Shown piece by piece: positions 1-6,581 of a DNA stretch of 21,266 bases. The position numbers were made by a program, and so were the translations under genes. How positions within the stretch are numbered: position 1 is the stretch's first letter; each line of letters begins with the position of its first letter. The DNA comes from an uncultured Collinsella sp. (GTDB lineage: Bacteria > Actinomycetota > Coriobacteriia > Coriobacteriales > Coriobacteriaceae). Location of the stretch: NCBI GenBank assembly GCA_900546085.1, contig URBS01000022.1, forward strand, positions 1-21,266, in the 5' to 3' direction. Under the pieces are notes generated by a model. It was not told where the DNA came from. It saw only the letters and a program-made list of their open reading frames with translations, and did no database searches.

Positions 1-20
1 CCAGGGTCAGAGGGGGAAGG

Positions 21-50
21 GGTGGGGAAAGGTGTTGAAAAATGGGGCGG
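21..50 (+). promoter_or_regulatory. Candidate MraZ operator: 10-bp direct repeats
   Basis: Three tandem decamers occur: 21-30 (GGTGGGGAAA), 31-40 (GGTGTTGAAA), and 41-50, which keeps the TGGGG core at 43-47. The G-rich core recurs every 10 bases: TGGGG at 23, TGTTG at 33, TGGGG at 43, with weaker G-rich matches in phase at 13 and 3. E. coli MraZ is known to bind TGGGN repeats separated by 5 bases, and Mollicute MraZ binds 10-bp AAAGTG-type repeats. Position upstream of mraZ and overlap with the -35 suggest autorepression. The assignment is inferred from pattern and location. Confidence 0.6.
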
Positions 51-63
51 TTCCCCATATTAT
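35..63 (+). promoter_or_regulatory. Predicted sigma-70-type promoter of the dcw cluster (mraZ promoter)
   Basis: A -35 hexamer TTGAAA (35-40) and a -10 hexamer TATTAT (58-63) are separated by exactly 17 bases. Transcription would start near 69-71, leaving a leader of about 60 bases before the mraZ ATG. It is the best promoter match in the window and sits where the dcw promoter is expected. The -35 lies inside the 10-bp MraZ-type repeats, so autoregulation is likely. This is a by-eye match and no start site has been mapped. Confidence 0.65.
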
Positions 64-95
64 TAATGACGTCGACAGGCGGGGTGGTTCCCCGC
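43..95. repeat. Pair of near-identical inverted repeats in the mraZ leader
   Basis: Two copies of GGGGYGGTTCCCC occur at 44-56 and 81-93 and differ at one base. Each is an inverted repeat: TGGGG/CCCCA around a CGGTT loop at 43-57, and GCGGGG/CCCCGC around TGGTT at 79-95. The first lies between the -35 and -10 boxes and the second lies in the predicted 5' leader, 37 bases downstream. They could be a dimeric regulator's operators or, for the second copy, an RNA hairpin. Function is unknown. Confidence 0.55.
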
Positions 96-131
96 GTACG
101 TGCCATCTGAGTAACCGAGGGGAGGGCGCAC

Positions 132-566
132 ATGGGAATGACTGGTGCATACGAGCGCAATCTCGATGCAAAAGGTCGTCTGTCCCTGCCTGCACCCCTT
201 CGCGAGGAGCTTGGAGAGCACGTTCGCGTGTTCAAAGCCCTGGATGTCGATGCTCTGTACGTGTTCTCTGCCGAGGCCTTCGATAAGTGGGTCGAAGGAC
301 TCTTCGCGGGTCGTGAGGGCCACGAGGGTTTTAACCCGCGTGACATTAACGACCAGAAGCTCATGAGGGCGATCAACAAGCGCACCACGTCGATGGACGT
401 GGATAGCGCCGGTCGCATCGGTCTTTCAGAGTCTCTCCGCAAACAGGCGAACCTCGACCGCGAGGTCACGGTTGTGGGCAACTACGACCACCTTGAGGTT
501 TGGGATCGCGCCGCGGCCGATGAGGACGATGACGATGAGGCCCTGCTGGACCTCTTCTTCTCGTAA
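132..566 (+). CDS. mraZ: Transcriptional regulator MraZ
   Basis: This is the first gene of the dcw cluster, a nucleoid-associated DNA-binding protein that in other bacteria represses its own operon. The 144-residue product has the expected two SpoVT/AbrB-like halves, each with its signature: DAKGR at 12-16 and DSAGR at 91-95. The family is usually about 140-150 residues, so the length fits. The start is chosen because GGAGGG (121-126) lies 5 bases upstream; a second ATG six bases on has poorer spacing. The C-terminus has an acidic run (about 130-136) that may be lineage specific. G-rich 10-bp repeats in the upstream promoter are its probable targets. rsmH follows within about 20-35 bases, the usual pairing. 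Confidence 0.96.
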   Translation: MGMTGAYERNLDAKGRLSLPAPLREELGEHVRVFKALDVDALYVFSAEAFDKWVEGLFAGREGHEGFNPRDINDQKLMRAINKRTTSMDVDSAGRIGLSESLRKQANLDREVTVVGNYDHLEVWDRAAADEDDDDEALLDLFFS

Positions 567-586
567 GGGCAAGGCACGGGTAACGG

Positions 587-1552
587 ATGGAGCGTGGGAT
601 CTTGACACAAGAATATCGGCATGAACCTGTCATGCTCGGCGAAGTGCTTGAGTCGCTGCGGCTAAAGAGCGGCTCCGTTGTCTGCGATTGCACCCTTGGC
701 GGTGCCGGCCATTCGGTAAAGATGGCCGCGCAGGTGGGGGAGACGGGTCTTTTGCTCGGCGTCGATCAGGACGACATGGCCCTCGAGGCCGCTGGCGCCC
801 GTCTGGACCGCGAGGTTCCCGGCGTTCCACACCAGCTGCTGAAGGGCAACTTCGGCGACTTGGACGAGCTGCTTTGCTCGGCCGAGGTGCCCGGGGTCGA
901 TGGCTTCCTGTTCGATTTGGGCGTTTCGTCACCGCAACTCGATATCCCTGGCAGGGGCTTTTCGTATAACGAGGACGCCCCATTGGACATGCGGATGGAT
1001 CCGGGTAATAACACCTTAAACGCAGCTGAGGTCATCAACACCTACAACGAACACGACCTCGCCCGGATTCTACGCGTCTACGGCGAAGAGAAGTTCGCCT
1101 CGCAGATCGCGCGCGAGATCGTGCGCCGCCGCGAGCAAGAACCGATCGAAACCACCGGCCAATTTGTCGAGATCATCAAGGCGGGTATCCCGGCTGCCGC
1201 TCGTCGGCATGGCGGACACCCGGCCAAGAAAAGTTTCCAGGCCATTCGCATCGAGGTCAATCACGAGCTCGATGTGCTCGAACGAGGGCTTGATGCCGCC
1301 ACCAGGTGGCTCAACCCGGGCGGACGTATCTGCGTCATCTCATATCACTCGCTCGAGGACCGTATCGTAAAGAACCACTTTAAGGAGATGAGCCAGGGGT
1401 GCACGTGTCCGCCGGAGATTCCGGTGTGCGTGTGCGGCAACGTGCCGATACTCAAGGTCATCACTCGCAAACCCTTGGTTGCACAGCCTGATGAGGTTGA
1501 GCGCAACCCTCGGGCGAGATCAGCCAAAATCCGCGTGGCGCAGCGTCTGTAG
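587..1552 (+). CDS. rsmH: 16S rRNA (cytosine-1402-N4)-methyltransferase RsmH
   Basis: RsmH (MraW) transfers a methyl group from S-adenosylmethionine to N4 of C1402 in 16S rRNA. Visible motifs, numbered from ATG 587, are the SAM-binding region VCDCTLGGAGHS (32-43), GVDQDD (58-63), the family signature DLGVSSPQLD (110-119), GGHPAKKSFQAIRI (209-222) and ISYHSLEDRIVK (251-262). A four-cysteine insert (Cys272, 274, 281, 283) is common in Gram-positive homologues and could bind metal. The length, 321 residues, is normal. The start is uncertain: a TTG at 602 has GGAG (589-592) nine bases upstream and would give an N-terminus closer to the family, while ATG 587 has only a weak ribosome site. It forms the standard pair with mraZ. 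Confidence 0.96.
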   Translation: MERGILTQEYRHEPVMLGEVLESLRLKSGSVVCDCTLGGAGHSVKMAAQVGETGLLLGVDQDDMALEAAGARLDREVPGVPHQLLKGNFGDLDELLCSAEVPGVDGFLFDLGVSSPQLDIPGRGFSYNEDAPLDMRMDPGNNTLNAAEVINTYNEHDLARILRVYGEEKFASQIAREIVRRREQEPIETTGQFVEIIKAGIPAAARRHGGHPAKKSFQAIRIEVNHELDVLERGLDAATRWLNPGGRICVISYHSLEDRIVKNHFKEMSQGCTCPPEIPVCVCGNVPILKVITRKPLVAQPDEVERNPRARSAKIRVAQRL

Positions 1553-1642
1553 GCGCGACCGCGTGATATTGGACCTCCCGCTCGCACCATAAACGAAGCT
1601 TAAACACACTACCAACGTACTCGGGATGGGAGGCGGCATATC

Positions 1643-2113
1643 ATGGGCTACAACACTTCAAGCGCAGCACTCGCCTATGATATGAACGCCATGCCCGCCT
1701 ATCGTGAGACGCCGCAGGCCCCCGTTGCTCCCCGTGAGCAGCGCACGCCGCGCTTTGATGTCTACACGGGCGCGGGCCGTCAGGCAAACCAGGCGGTAAG
1801 CCCGGTTTTCATGAGCGTTCTTAAAACGTTTTGCATCATTGCGGCTATCTTCATGACGATCGGCGTCGCCCGCGTGGCGCTCGCCGGTGTTACGGCCCAG
1901 GTGCTCAACAGCAACGCCGAGCTTACCAATACGCTCGAAAAGGCGACCGATGAGAGCTCCGACCTGGAGGTCATGCATTCGGTCTATGGCGCCGACACGC
2001 GCATTCGCGACCTTGCGGGCGCTTATGGCATGGTGGAGCCCAGCGAGAGCGTTACACTTGACTTTTCGCAGGATGCAGCCGCGGGCGCCAACGCGACCGC
2101 GACCGCTCAGTAG
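1643..2113 (+). CDS. ftsL: FtsL-like septum formation protein
   Basis: A small bitopic membrane protein sits in the ftsL position between rsmH and ftsI. Its 156 residues have a roughly 55-residue cytoplasmic region rich in Ala, Pro and Arg, one membrane segment (about 57-79), then a periplasmic-side helix likely to coil (about 84-115). It ends in AGAYGMVEP (125-133), matching the 'A..lGM' ending of FtsL/DivIC-type proteins. FtsL normally forms a complex with FtsQ and FtsB and activates FtsW-FtsI. The start follows GGGAGG (1628-1633) by nine bases. A low-complexity Ala/Thr tail closes it. Sequence identity within FtsL is always low, so the call leans on topology and position. A 90-base gap separates it from rsmH; I see no clear signal there. 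Confidence 0.8.
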   Translation: MGYNTSSAALAYDMNAMPAYRETPQAPVAPREQRTPRFDVYTGAGRQANQAVSPVFMSVLKTFCIIAAIFMTIGVARVALAGVTAQVLNSNAELTNTLEKATDESSDLEVMHSVYGADTRIRDLAGAYGMVEPSESVTLDFSQDAAAGANATATAQ

Positions 2114-2130
2114 CAAGACGGTAGCTGAGT

Positions 2131-3822
2131 ATGACAAATGACTATCGCCGCGGTTCCGATGGGGGCCGCGGTTCTGGACGTCCCTCGTCGCGGGGACGTT
2201 CTGGTTATCAAGGAACGGGTCGGCAATCTTACAACGCCGGGCAGTCCCGTGGCAACGACCCGGCGTCGCGACTTCGCGGCTCGGGCGGCCCTCAAGTGCA
2301 TAACACCAGGTCGCGCAAGAGTTCGTCGACCGAATGGCTCACGGGCACGCCTCTGCCTCGCCGCAAAGCCGTCATGGGCTTCATTGGGCTTGGCTTGGGC
2401 TTGGGCATCTTTCGCCTTGCCGACTATCAAATTGTCGAAGCCGATAAACTGCGCGAGCGTGCCGATGCGCGCCGCCTGCTTGCGCAGACCCTCTATGCCA
2501 AACGTGGCACCATCTACGACCGCAACGGTAACGTGCTGGCGTCGTCGGTCGAATGTCGCAACATCGCCGTGAACCCCCAGCTTGTCGAGGATGTTGACAA
2601 GACGGTGTCGGCGCTGGTCAAGGCAACTGGAATCGATAAAAAGACCTGCCGCAAGCTCGTTGAGTCCGATGGAACCTGGGTGTATATCAAGCGCCAGGTG
2701 GACGAAGACGACGCTGCGGCGCTGGAGAAGAAGAACCTGCCCGGCGTGCTTTTTGAGCAGGCCATGAAGCGCGTATATCCATACGGCAATCTGGCATCGC
2801 AGGTGCTGGGTGTAGTGAATGTAGACAACGACGGCTTGACGGGTCTCGAAAAGCAATACAACAAGCTTCTGACCGGCACGAACGGTTCTCTCGTACGCGA
2901 GCGCGCGAGGGACGGCAGCTATATCGCGGGCGGTGCCTATAAAAAGGTGGCTGCGGTCGACGGCGTTGATATCGTGACGACGCTCGACGTCAATATCCAG
3001 CGTGCGGCCGAGGATGCCCTGGCAGAGGCTGTCGAGAAGACAAAGGCCAAGAACGGCTCGGCGCTGGTCACCGATCCTACGACAGGCGAGATCTTGGCAG
3101 CCTGCTCGTATCCGACCTACGACCAGACCAATTTGGAAAACGCCAAGACCGAGGATATGAACCTGCGCCTGGTCACCGACGCCTACGAGCCCGGCTCGGT
3201 CTTTAAGACGCTCGTGGCGGGCGCCGGCTTCGACTTGGGTGTCGTGCGGTCGAGTACGTCGTTTGAGGTGCCGGCGAGCATCAAGGTGGGCGACGATACC
3301 GTCACCGATGCCGACAAGCGCGACTACGCCATGACCATGGATGTGCGCGAGATGATGCGCCGTTCGTCCAACGTGGGATTTGTCCTGGTGGGGCGCAAGA
3401 TCGGTGCCGACGACTTTGCTGCCTATGTGGACAAGTGGGGCATCGGTCACAGCTCTGGTGTCGATTTTCCGGGCGAGAGCCTGGGCATCGTCAAGGAGCG
3501 TGACCAGTATGACGGCGCCACGCTGGGTTCGATGAGCTTTGGACAGGCGCTGTCTGTCTCACCGATTGAGATCGCACGTGCCGTGGGCGGCATCGCCAAC
3601 GGCGGCGTGATGATGACCCCGCACTTCTATAAGTCCAGCAAAGGCGACGAGAAGGACTGGGGCGAAGGCGAGCGCGCGATTTCGGAGGACGCCGCATCCC
3701 AGGTGACATCGTGCATGCAGACGGTCGTGTCGGAGGGAACGGGCGTTGGCGTCGCGGTTGACGGCTATGACGTGGCGGGTAAGACCGGTACGGCCGAACG
3801 TGCCGACGAGAACGGCGGCTAA
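2131..3822 (+). CDS. ftsI: Septal peptidoglycan transpeptidase FtsI (PBP), cut short by an in-frame TAA
   Basis: This is a class B penicillin-binding protein that crosslinks septal peptidoglycan. Residues 1-80 are a Gly/Arg/Ser-rich cytoplasmic tail, and one membrane segment spans about 81-98. The dimerisation domain begins at KRGTIYDRNG (124-133). The transpeptidase domain has all three active-site motifs: SVFK (Ser356-Lys359), SSN (412-414) and KTG (551-553). Translation stops at codon 564 (TAA, 3820-3822), just after the KTG strand, where relatives read GGY and continue. The same frame runs on for 57 sense codons to TAG at 3994-3996 and encodes the expected end of the domain. A one-base change from TAC would explain it, giving an intact protein of 621 residues. 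As written, the product lacks the last strand and helix. No strong ribosome site precedes ATG 2131. Confidence 0.9.
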   Translation: MTNDYRRGSDGGRGSGRPSSRGRSGYQGTGRQSYNAGQSRGNDPASRLRGSGGPQVHNTRSRKSSSTEWLTGTPLPRRKAVMGFIGLGLGLGIFRLADYQIVEADKLRERADARRLLAQTLYAKRGTIYDRNGNVLASSVECRNIAVNPQLVEDVDKTVSALVKATGIDKKTCRKLVESDGTWVYIKRQVDEDDAAALEKKNLPGVLFEQAMKRVYPYGNLASQVLGVVNVDNDGLTGLEKQYNKLLTGTNGSLVRERARDGSYIAGGAYKKVAAVDGVDIVTTLDVNIQRAAEDALAEAVEKTKAKNGSALVTDPTTGEILAACSYPTYDQTNLENAKTEDMNLRLVTDAYEPGSVFKTLVAGAGFDLGVVRSSTSFEVPASIKVGDDTVTDADKRDYAMTMDVREMMRRSSNVGFVLVGRKIGADDFAAYVDKWGIGHSSGVDFPGESLGIVKERDQYDGATLGSMSFGQALSVSPIEIARAVGGIANGGVMMTPHFYKSSKGDEKDWGEGERAISEDAASQVTSCMQTVVSEGTGVGVAVDGYDVAGKTGTAERADENGG

Positions 3823-3837
3823 CTCAAGGAGAACTAC

Positions 3838-3996
3838 ATGTCGTCCTTTATGGGCTTTGCACCGGCACAATCGCCCAAGGTGCTGTGCTATATCACGCTC
3901 GACGGAACGCCGAGCGGCTCAGATGCCGCTGCGGTGCCGTTCCAGTCCATTATGGCCAACGCGCTCGACGTGCTGGGTATCCCACACACGAAGTAG
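3838..3996 (+). pseudogene. C-terminal remainder of ftsI downstream of the in-frame stop
   Basis: This stretch is in the same frame as ftsI and encodes the C-terminal end of the transpeptidase domain. The frame contains SSFMGFAPA, matching the 'SFvGfaPa' strand that follows KTG in class B PBPs, then a predicted strand and helix. In-frame sense codons resume at 3823. The coordinates given start at an ATG (3838) preceded by AAGGAG (3826-3831) with six bases of spacing, so a 52-residue peptide could in principle be made separately. The AAGGAG also encodes Lys-Glu of the uninterrupted protein, so it may be chance. Most likely this is simply the 3' end of ftsI disconnected by a one-base error or mutation. 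Confidence 0.75.
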
Positions 3997-4080
3997 GGGG
4001 TTACAATCTTTGGGGCGTGGTTTGTTGTCCCATATGAGGGGTGTTCACATGCCCTGCACCACGCATGCGCGGCGCTGGGA

Positions 4081-4086
4081 TACAAT
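4081..4086 (+). promoter_or_regulatory. Possible -10 element in the ftsI-murF gap
   Basis: The 128-base gap between ftsI and murF contains TACAAT at 4081-4086, a reasonable -10 hexamer 38 bases before the murF start. No convincing -35 lies 16-18 bases upstream. The gap also holds an inverted repeat GCGTGG (4015-4020) and CCACGC (4058-4063) with a 37-base loop. An internal promoter is plausible because this is one of the larger gaps inside the cluster, but support is weak. Confidence 0.25.
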
Positions 4087-4124
4087 ACGCCGATAGCATT
4101 ATTTAGGTTTACAGGGGAGCTGCA

Positions 4125-5549
4125 ATGATAGAGATCGCCGTCAACAACCTCGCGGCCGCAACAGGGGCCCGAACCGTGACGGGAGAAGTCGATCGGGTAT
4201 GCCGCGGGTGCGTTATCGACTCGCGCCAGGTCGAGGAAGGGACGATTTTCGTCGCCTTTCCCGGTGAAAACGTCGACGGCAATGATTTTGCTTCCCGTGC
4301 CGTCCAGTCGGGTGCCGGCGCCGTCGTGATGACGCGTGAGCCCGAGGCCGAGCTGGTCTCGCTGGCGCAGGACAAGGGCTGTGCCATCTTGCTGACCGAT
4401 GATCCCGAGGAGTTTCTGCTGCGTTTGGCGCACGCGTATCGCCTGGAGCTTGGCTGCCTGGTCGTTGGCATTACCGGTTCCATCGGCAAGACGACGACCA
4501 AGGACGTTCTCGCCGCTGTGCTCGCCAAGCGCTATCGTGTCTGGGCCACCAAGGGCAATTTCAATAACCTGATCGGCATGCCGCTCACGGTGCTTTCCGC
4601 TCCGGCCGATACCGAGGTCCTGGTGCTCGAGATGGGCATGAACCATTTCCACGAGATCGAGCGCCTGTCCCAGTCCGCCAATCCCAACCTTGCCATCGTG
4701 AGCAAGATCGGCACCTCTCATATCGGCATTTTGGGCAGTCGCGAGAACATCGCCCGCGCTAAGGCCGAGATTGTCCAGGGCATGTGCGCCGCCGGCGACT
4801 ATTTGCCGCTGCTGGTTTTGGGCGGCGAGGACGATTTTACGCCGTTCATTCGCGATACGTTCGCCCAGCCTGCTGGTATCGACGTGATGCTGGCCGGTGT
4901 CTCTGACGATGATGAGGTCCGCGCCCGCGACGTTCGCGTTGATGACGAGGGCCGTCCGGTCTTTACGCTCGATTTTGGCCAGGGCGAGACGATCGATACC
5001 ATGCTTGCCATCCCCGGCGTGCAGTCCGTTCCTAATGCCGTTAAGGCCGCCGCGGTTGCCTATCGCCTGGGCGTGACGCCCGAGCAGATCGATGCTGCCT
5101 TTAGGGGTCTTACGATCACCGGGCACCGCCAGGAGATCAAGCGCGCCAAGAGCGGTGCACGCATCATCGACGATTCCTATAACGCCAGCGCCGAATCGAT
5201 GGCAGCCGGCCTCGATCTGCTGTGCTCGCTTTCATGCACGGGGTCTCGCATGGCGATCCTGGGCGAGATGGGCGAGATGGGCGATGAGGCTCCTCGCATG
5301 CATGAGCTCGTGGGCGCCTATGCCGCCGCCAAGAAGCTCGACATGCTGGCGTGCGTGGGTGGTGAGCTGGCCCAGCTTATGGCCGATGCCGCGCGCATGA
5401 TGGGCATGGACGAGGACCGCATCCAGGTGTTCTCCGATTATCAGCAGGTGCTCGACCGCATGGGCGGCGCGCTTGAAAAACATGATGTTGTACTGGTCAA
5501 GGGTTCCCGCTTTGTTGAGCTCGACCGCTTTGTGGAAGGTGTGTGCTAG
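4125..5549 (+). CDS. murF: UDP-N-acetylmuramoyl-tripeptide--D-alanyl-D-alanine ligase MurF
   Basis: MurF is the cytoplasmic ligase that adds D-Ala-D-Ala to UDP-MurNAc-tripeptide using ATP, the last soluble step before MraY. The 474 residues show the Mur ligase plan. An N-terminal substrate domain carries IDSR (31-34). The ATP domain has the P-loop GITGSIGKTTTK (115-126), GNFNNLIGMP (144-153) and EMGMN (169-173). The C-terminal domain has DDSYNAS (349-355), LGEMGEMG (379-386) and VLVKGSR (456-462). GNFNN..G.P and the D.YNA motif favour MurF over MurE. The start follows GGGGAG (4114-4119) at five bases. mraY begins four bases after its stop codon, indicating one transcript. murE, its usual upstream neighbour, is absent here. 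Confidence 0.95.
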   Translation: MIEIAVNNLAAATGARTVTGEVDRVCRGCVIDSRQVEEGTIFVAFPGENVDGNDFASRAVQSGAGAVVMTREPEAELVSLAQDKGCAILLTDDPEEFLLRLAHAYRLELGCLVVGITGSIGKTTTKDVLAAVLAKRYRVWATKGNFNNLIGMPLTVLSAPADTEVLVLEMGMNHFHEIERLSQSANPNLAIVSKIGTSHIGILGSRENIARAKAEIVQGMCAAGDYLPLLVLGGEDDFTPFIRDTFAQPAGIDVMLAGVSDDDEVRARDVRVDDEGRPVFTLDFGQGETIDTMLAIPGVQSVPNAVKAAAVAYRLGVTPEQIDAAFRGLTITGHRQEIKRAKSGARIIDDSYNASAESMAAGLDLLCSLSCTGSRMAILGEMGEMGDEAPRMHELVGAYAAAKKLDMLACVGGELAQLMADAARMMGMDEDRIQVFSDYQQVLDRMGGALEKHDVVLVKGSRFVELDRFVEGVC

Positions 5550-5552
5550 CCC

Positions 5553-6572
5553 ATGTTCGGCAATCCCTCGTATCCAACGTATCAGGCTTTTTTGGGGCTT
5601 GGCATCGCCGCAGCCATTGCGCTGCTGCTCATGCCGTGGTGGATTAAGCTGCTCAAGGTCGAGGGTATCGGCCAGCAGGTTCGTGCCGACGGCCCCAAGC
5701 GTCATTTGGTTAAGCAGGGAACGCCCACCATGGGTGGCGTTGTCATCCTCGTCGCGATCTCGCTGACCTGCCTGCTGATGGGCAAGCTCACCACCGAGCT
5801 CGTGCTCGTGCTGCTCGCCACGCTGGCGACCGGCGTGCTGGGCCTGATCGACGATCTGACCTCCGTTACGCATGGGCGCTCGCTCGGTCTGACGCCGCAT
5901 GCCAAGATGATCGGCCTAACCATTATCTGTGTCACCTTTACGGTGCTTGCCGTCAACTGGTGCGGCGTCGCCCCCGAGATTCGTTTTCCCGGTGGGTTGA
6001 CGATTGACCTTGGCGTGCTTTCGACTACCATCTGCGGCTATTCGTTCCCGTGGCTCTATATTGTCTTTTGCTGGCTGATGATTGCCGGTCTTTCTAATGC
6101 CGTGAACTTGACCGATGGCCTTGACGGTCTTGCTGGCGGCACCTCCATGATCGCCATGCTCGCCATGGCTGCCATGGCGTTTTTGCACGGAGACGTGAAC
6201 CTGTCCATCTTCTGCACCGCGTGTGCCGGTGCCTGCCTGGGCTTTCTGTGGTTCAACTGCTATCCGGCGAGCATCTTTATGGGTGATACCGGCTCGCTTG
6301 CTCTGGGCGCCGCGTTTGCCTGTACGTCCATCATGACTAACACCGAGGTCGTCTCCCTCATCATCGGTGGCCTGTTTATCGTTGAGACCCTGTCGGTCAT
6401 GATTCAGGTTGTCTACTTCCACTTTACGCACAAGCGCGTCTTCCTTATGGCGCCCATCCATCATCATTTCGAAAAGAAGGGTTGGGCCGAGACCAAGGTC
6501 GTCATCCGTTTTTGGATTATCGCTGCGGCATTTGGTGCCGTTGGCCTTGCCCTGTTCTTCCAGTTGGGATAG
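5553..6572 (+). CDS. mraY: Phospho-N-acetylmuramoyl-pentapeptide-transferase MraY
   Basis: MraY is the integral membrane enzyme that moves phospho-MurNAc-pentapeptide from UDP to undecaprenyl phosphate, making lipid I. Several hydrophobic segments (about ten expected for the family) span the 339 residues. Conserved catalytic and substrate motifs are present: the Asp pair in LIDDL (Asp100-Asp101), NLTDGLDGLAGG (185-196), FMGDTGSLALG with Asp245 (242-252), and the His cluster PIHHHFEKKGW (301-311). The length is near the family norm. It starts three bases after the murF stop and the next gene begins nine bases after it, with only weak ribosome sites, suggesting translational coupling along the operon. 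Confidence 0.97.
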   Translation: MFGNPSYPTYQAFLGLGIAAAIALLLMPWWIKLLKVEGIGQQVRADGPKRHLVKQGTPTMGGVVILVAISLTCLLMGKLTTELVLVLLATLATGVLGLIDDLTSVTHGRSLGLTPHAKMIGLTIICVTFTVLAVNWCGVAPEIRFPGGLTIDLGVLSTTICGYSFPWLYIVFCWLMIAGLSNAVNLTDGLDGLAGGTSMIAMLAMAAMAFLHGDVNLSIFCTACAGACLGFLWFNCYPASIFMGDTGSLALGAAFACTSIMTNTEVVSLIIGGLFIVETLSVMIQVVYFHFTHKRVFLMAPIHHHFEKKGWAETKVVIRFWIIAAAFGAVGLALFFQLG

Positions 6573-6581
6573 TGGTCTTTC

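Noticed and set aside
32..286. An 84-codon + strand frame across the mraZ leader
   Set aside because: It overlaps mraZ in another frame, begins inside the promoter repeats and has no ribosome site.
3820..3822. Programmed readthrough or recoding of TAA in ftsI
   Set aside because: No recoding signal is seen, other genes in the window end normally at TAA, TAG and TGA, and a one-base error explains it more simply.
2107..5126. Long minus-strand frames opposite ftsI (2107-3450) and murF (3888-5126)
   Set aside because: They are shadows of conserved sense genes; composition bias explains their openness.
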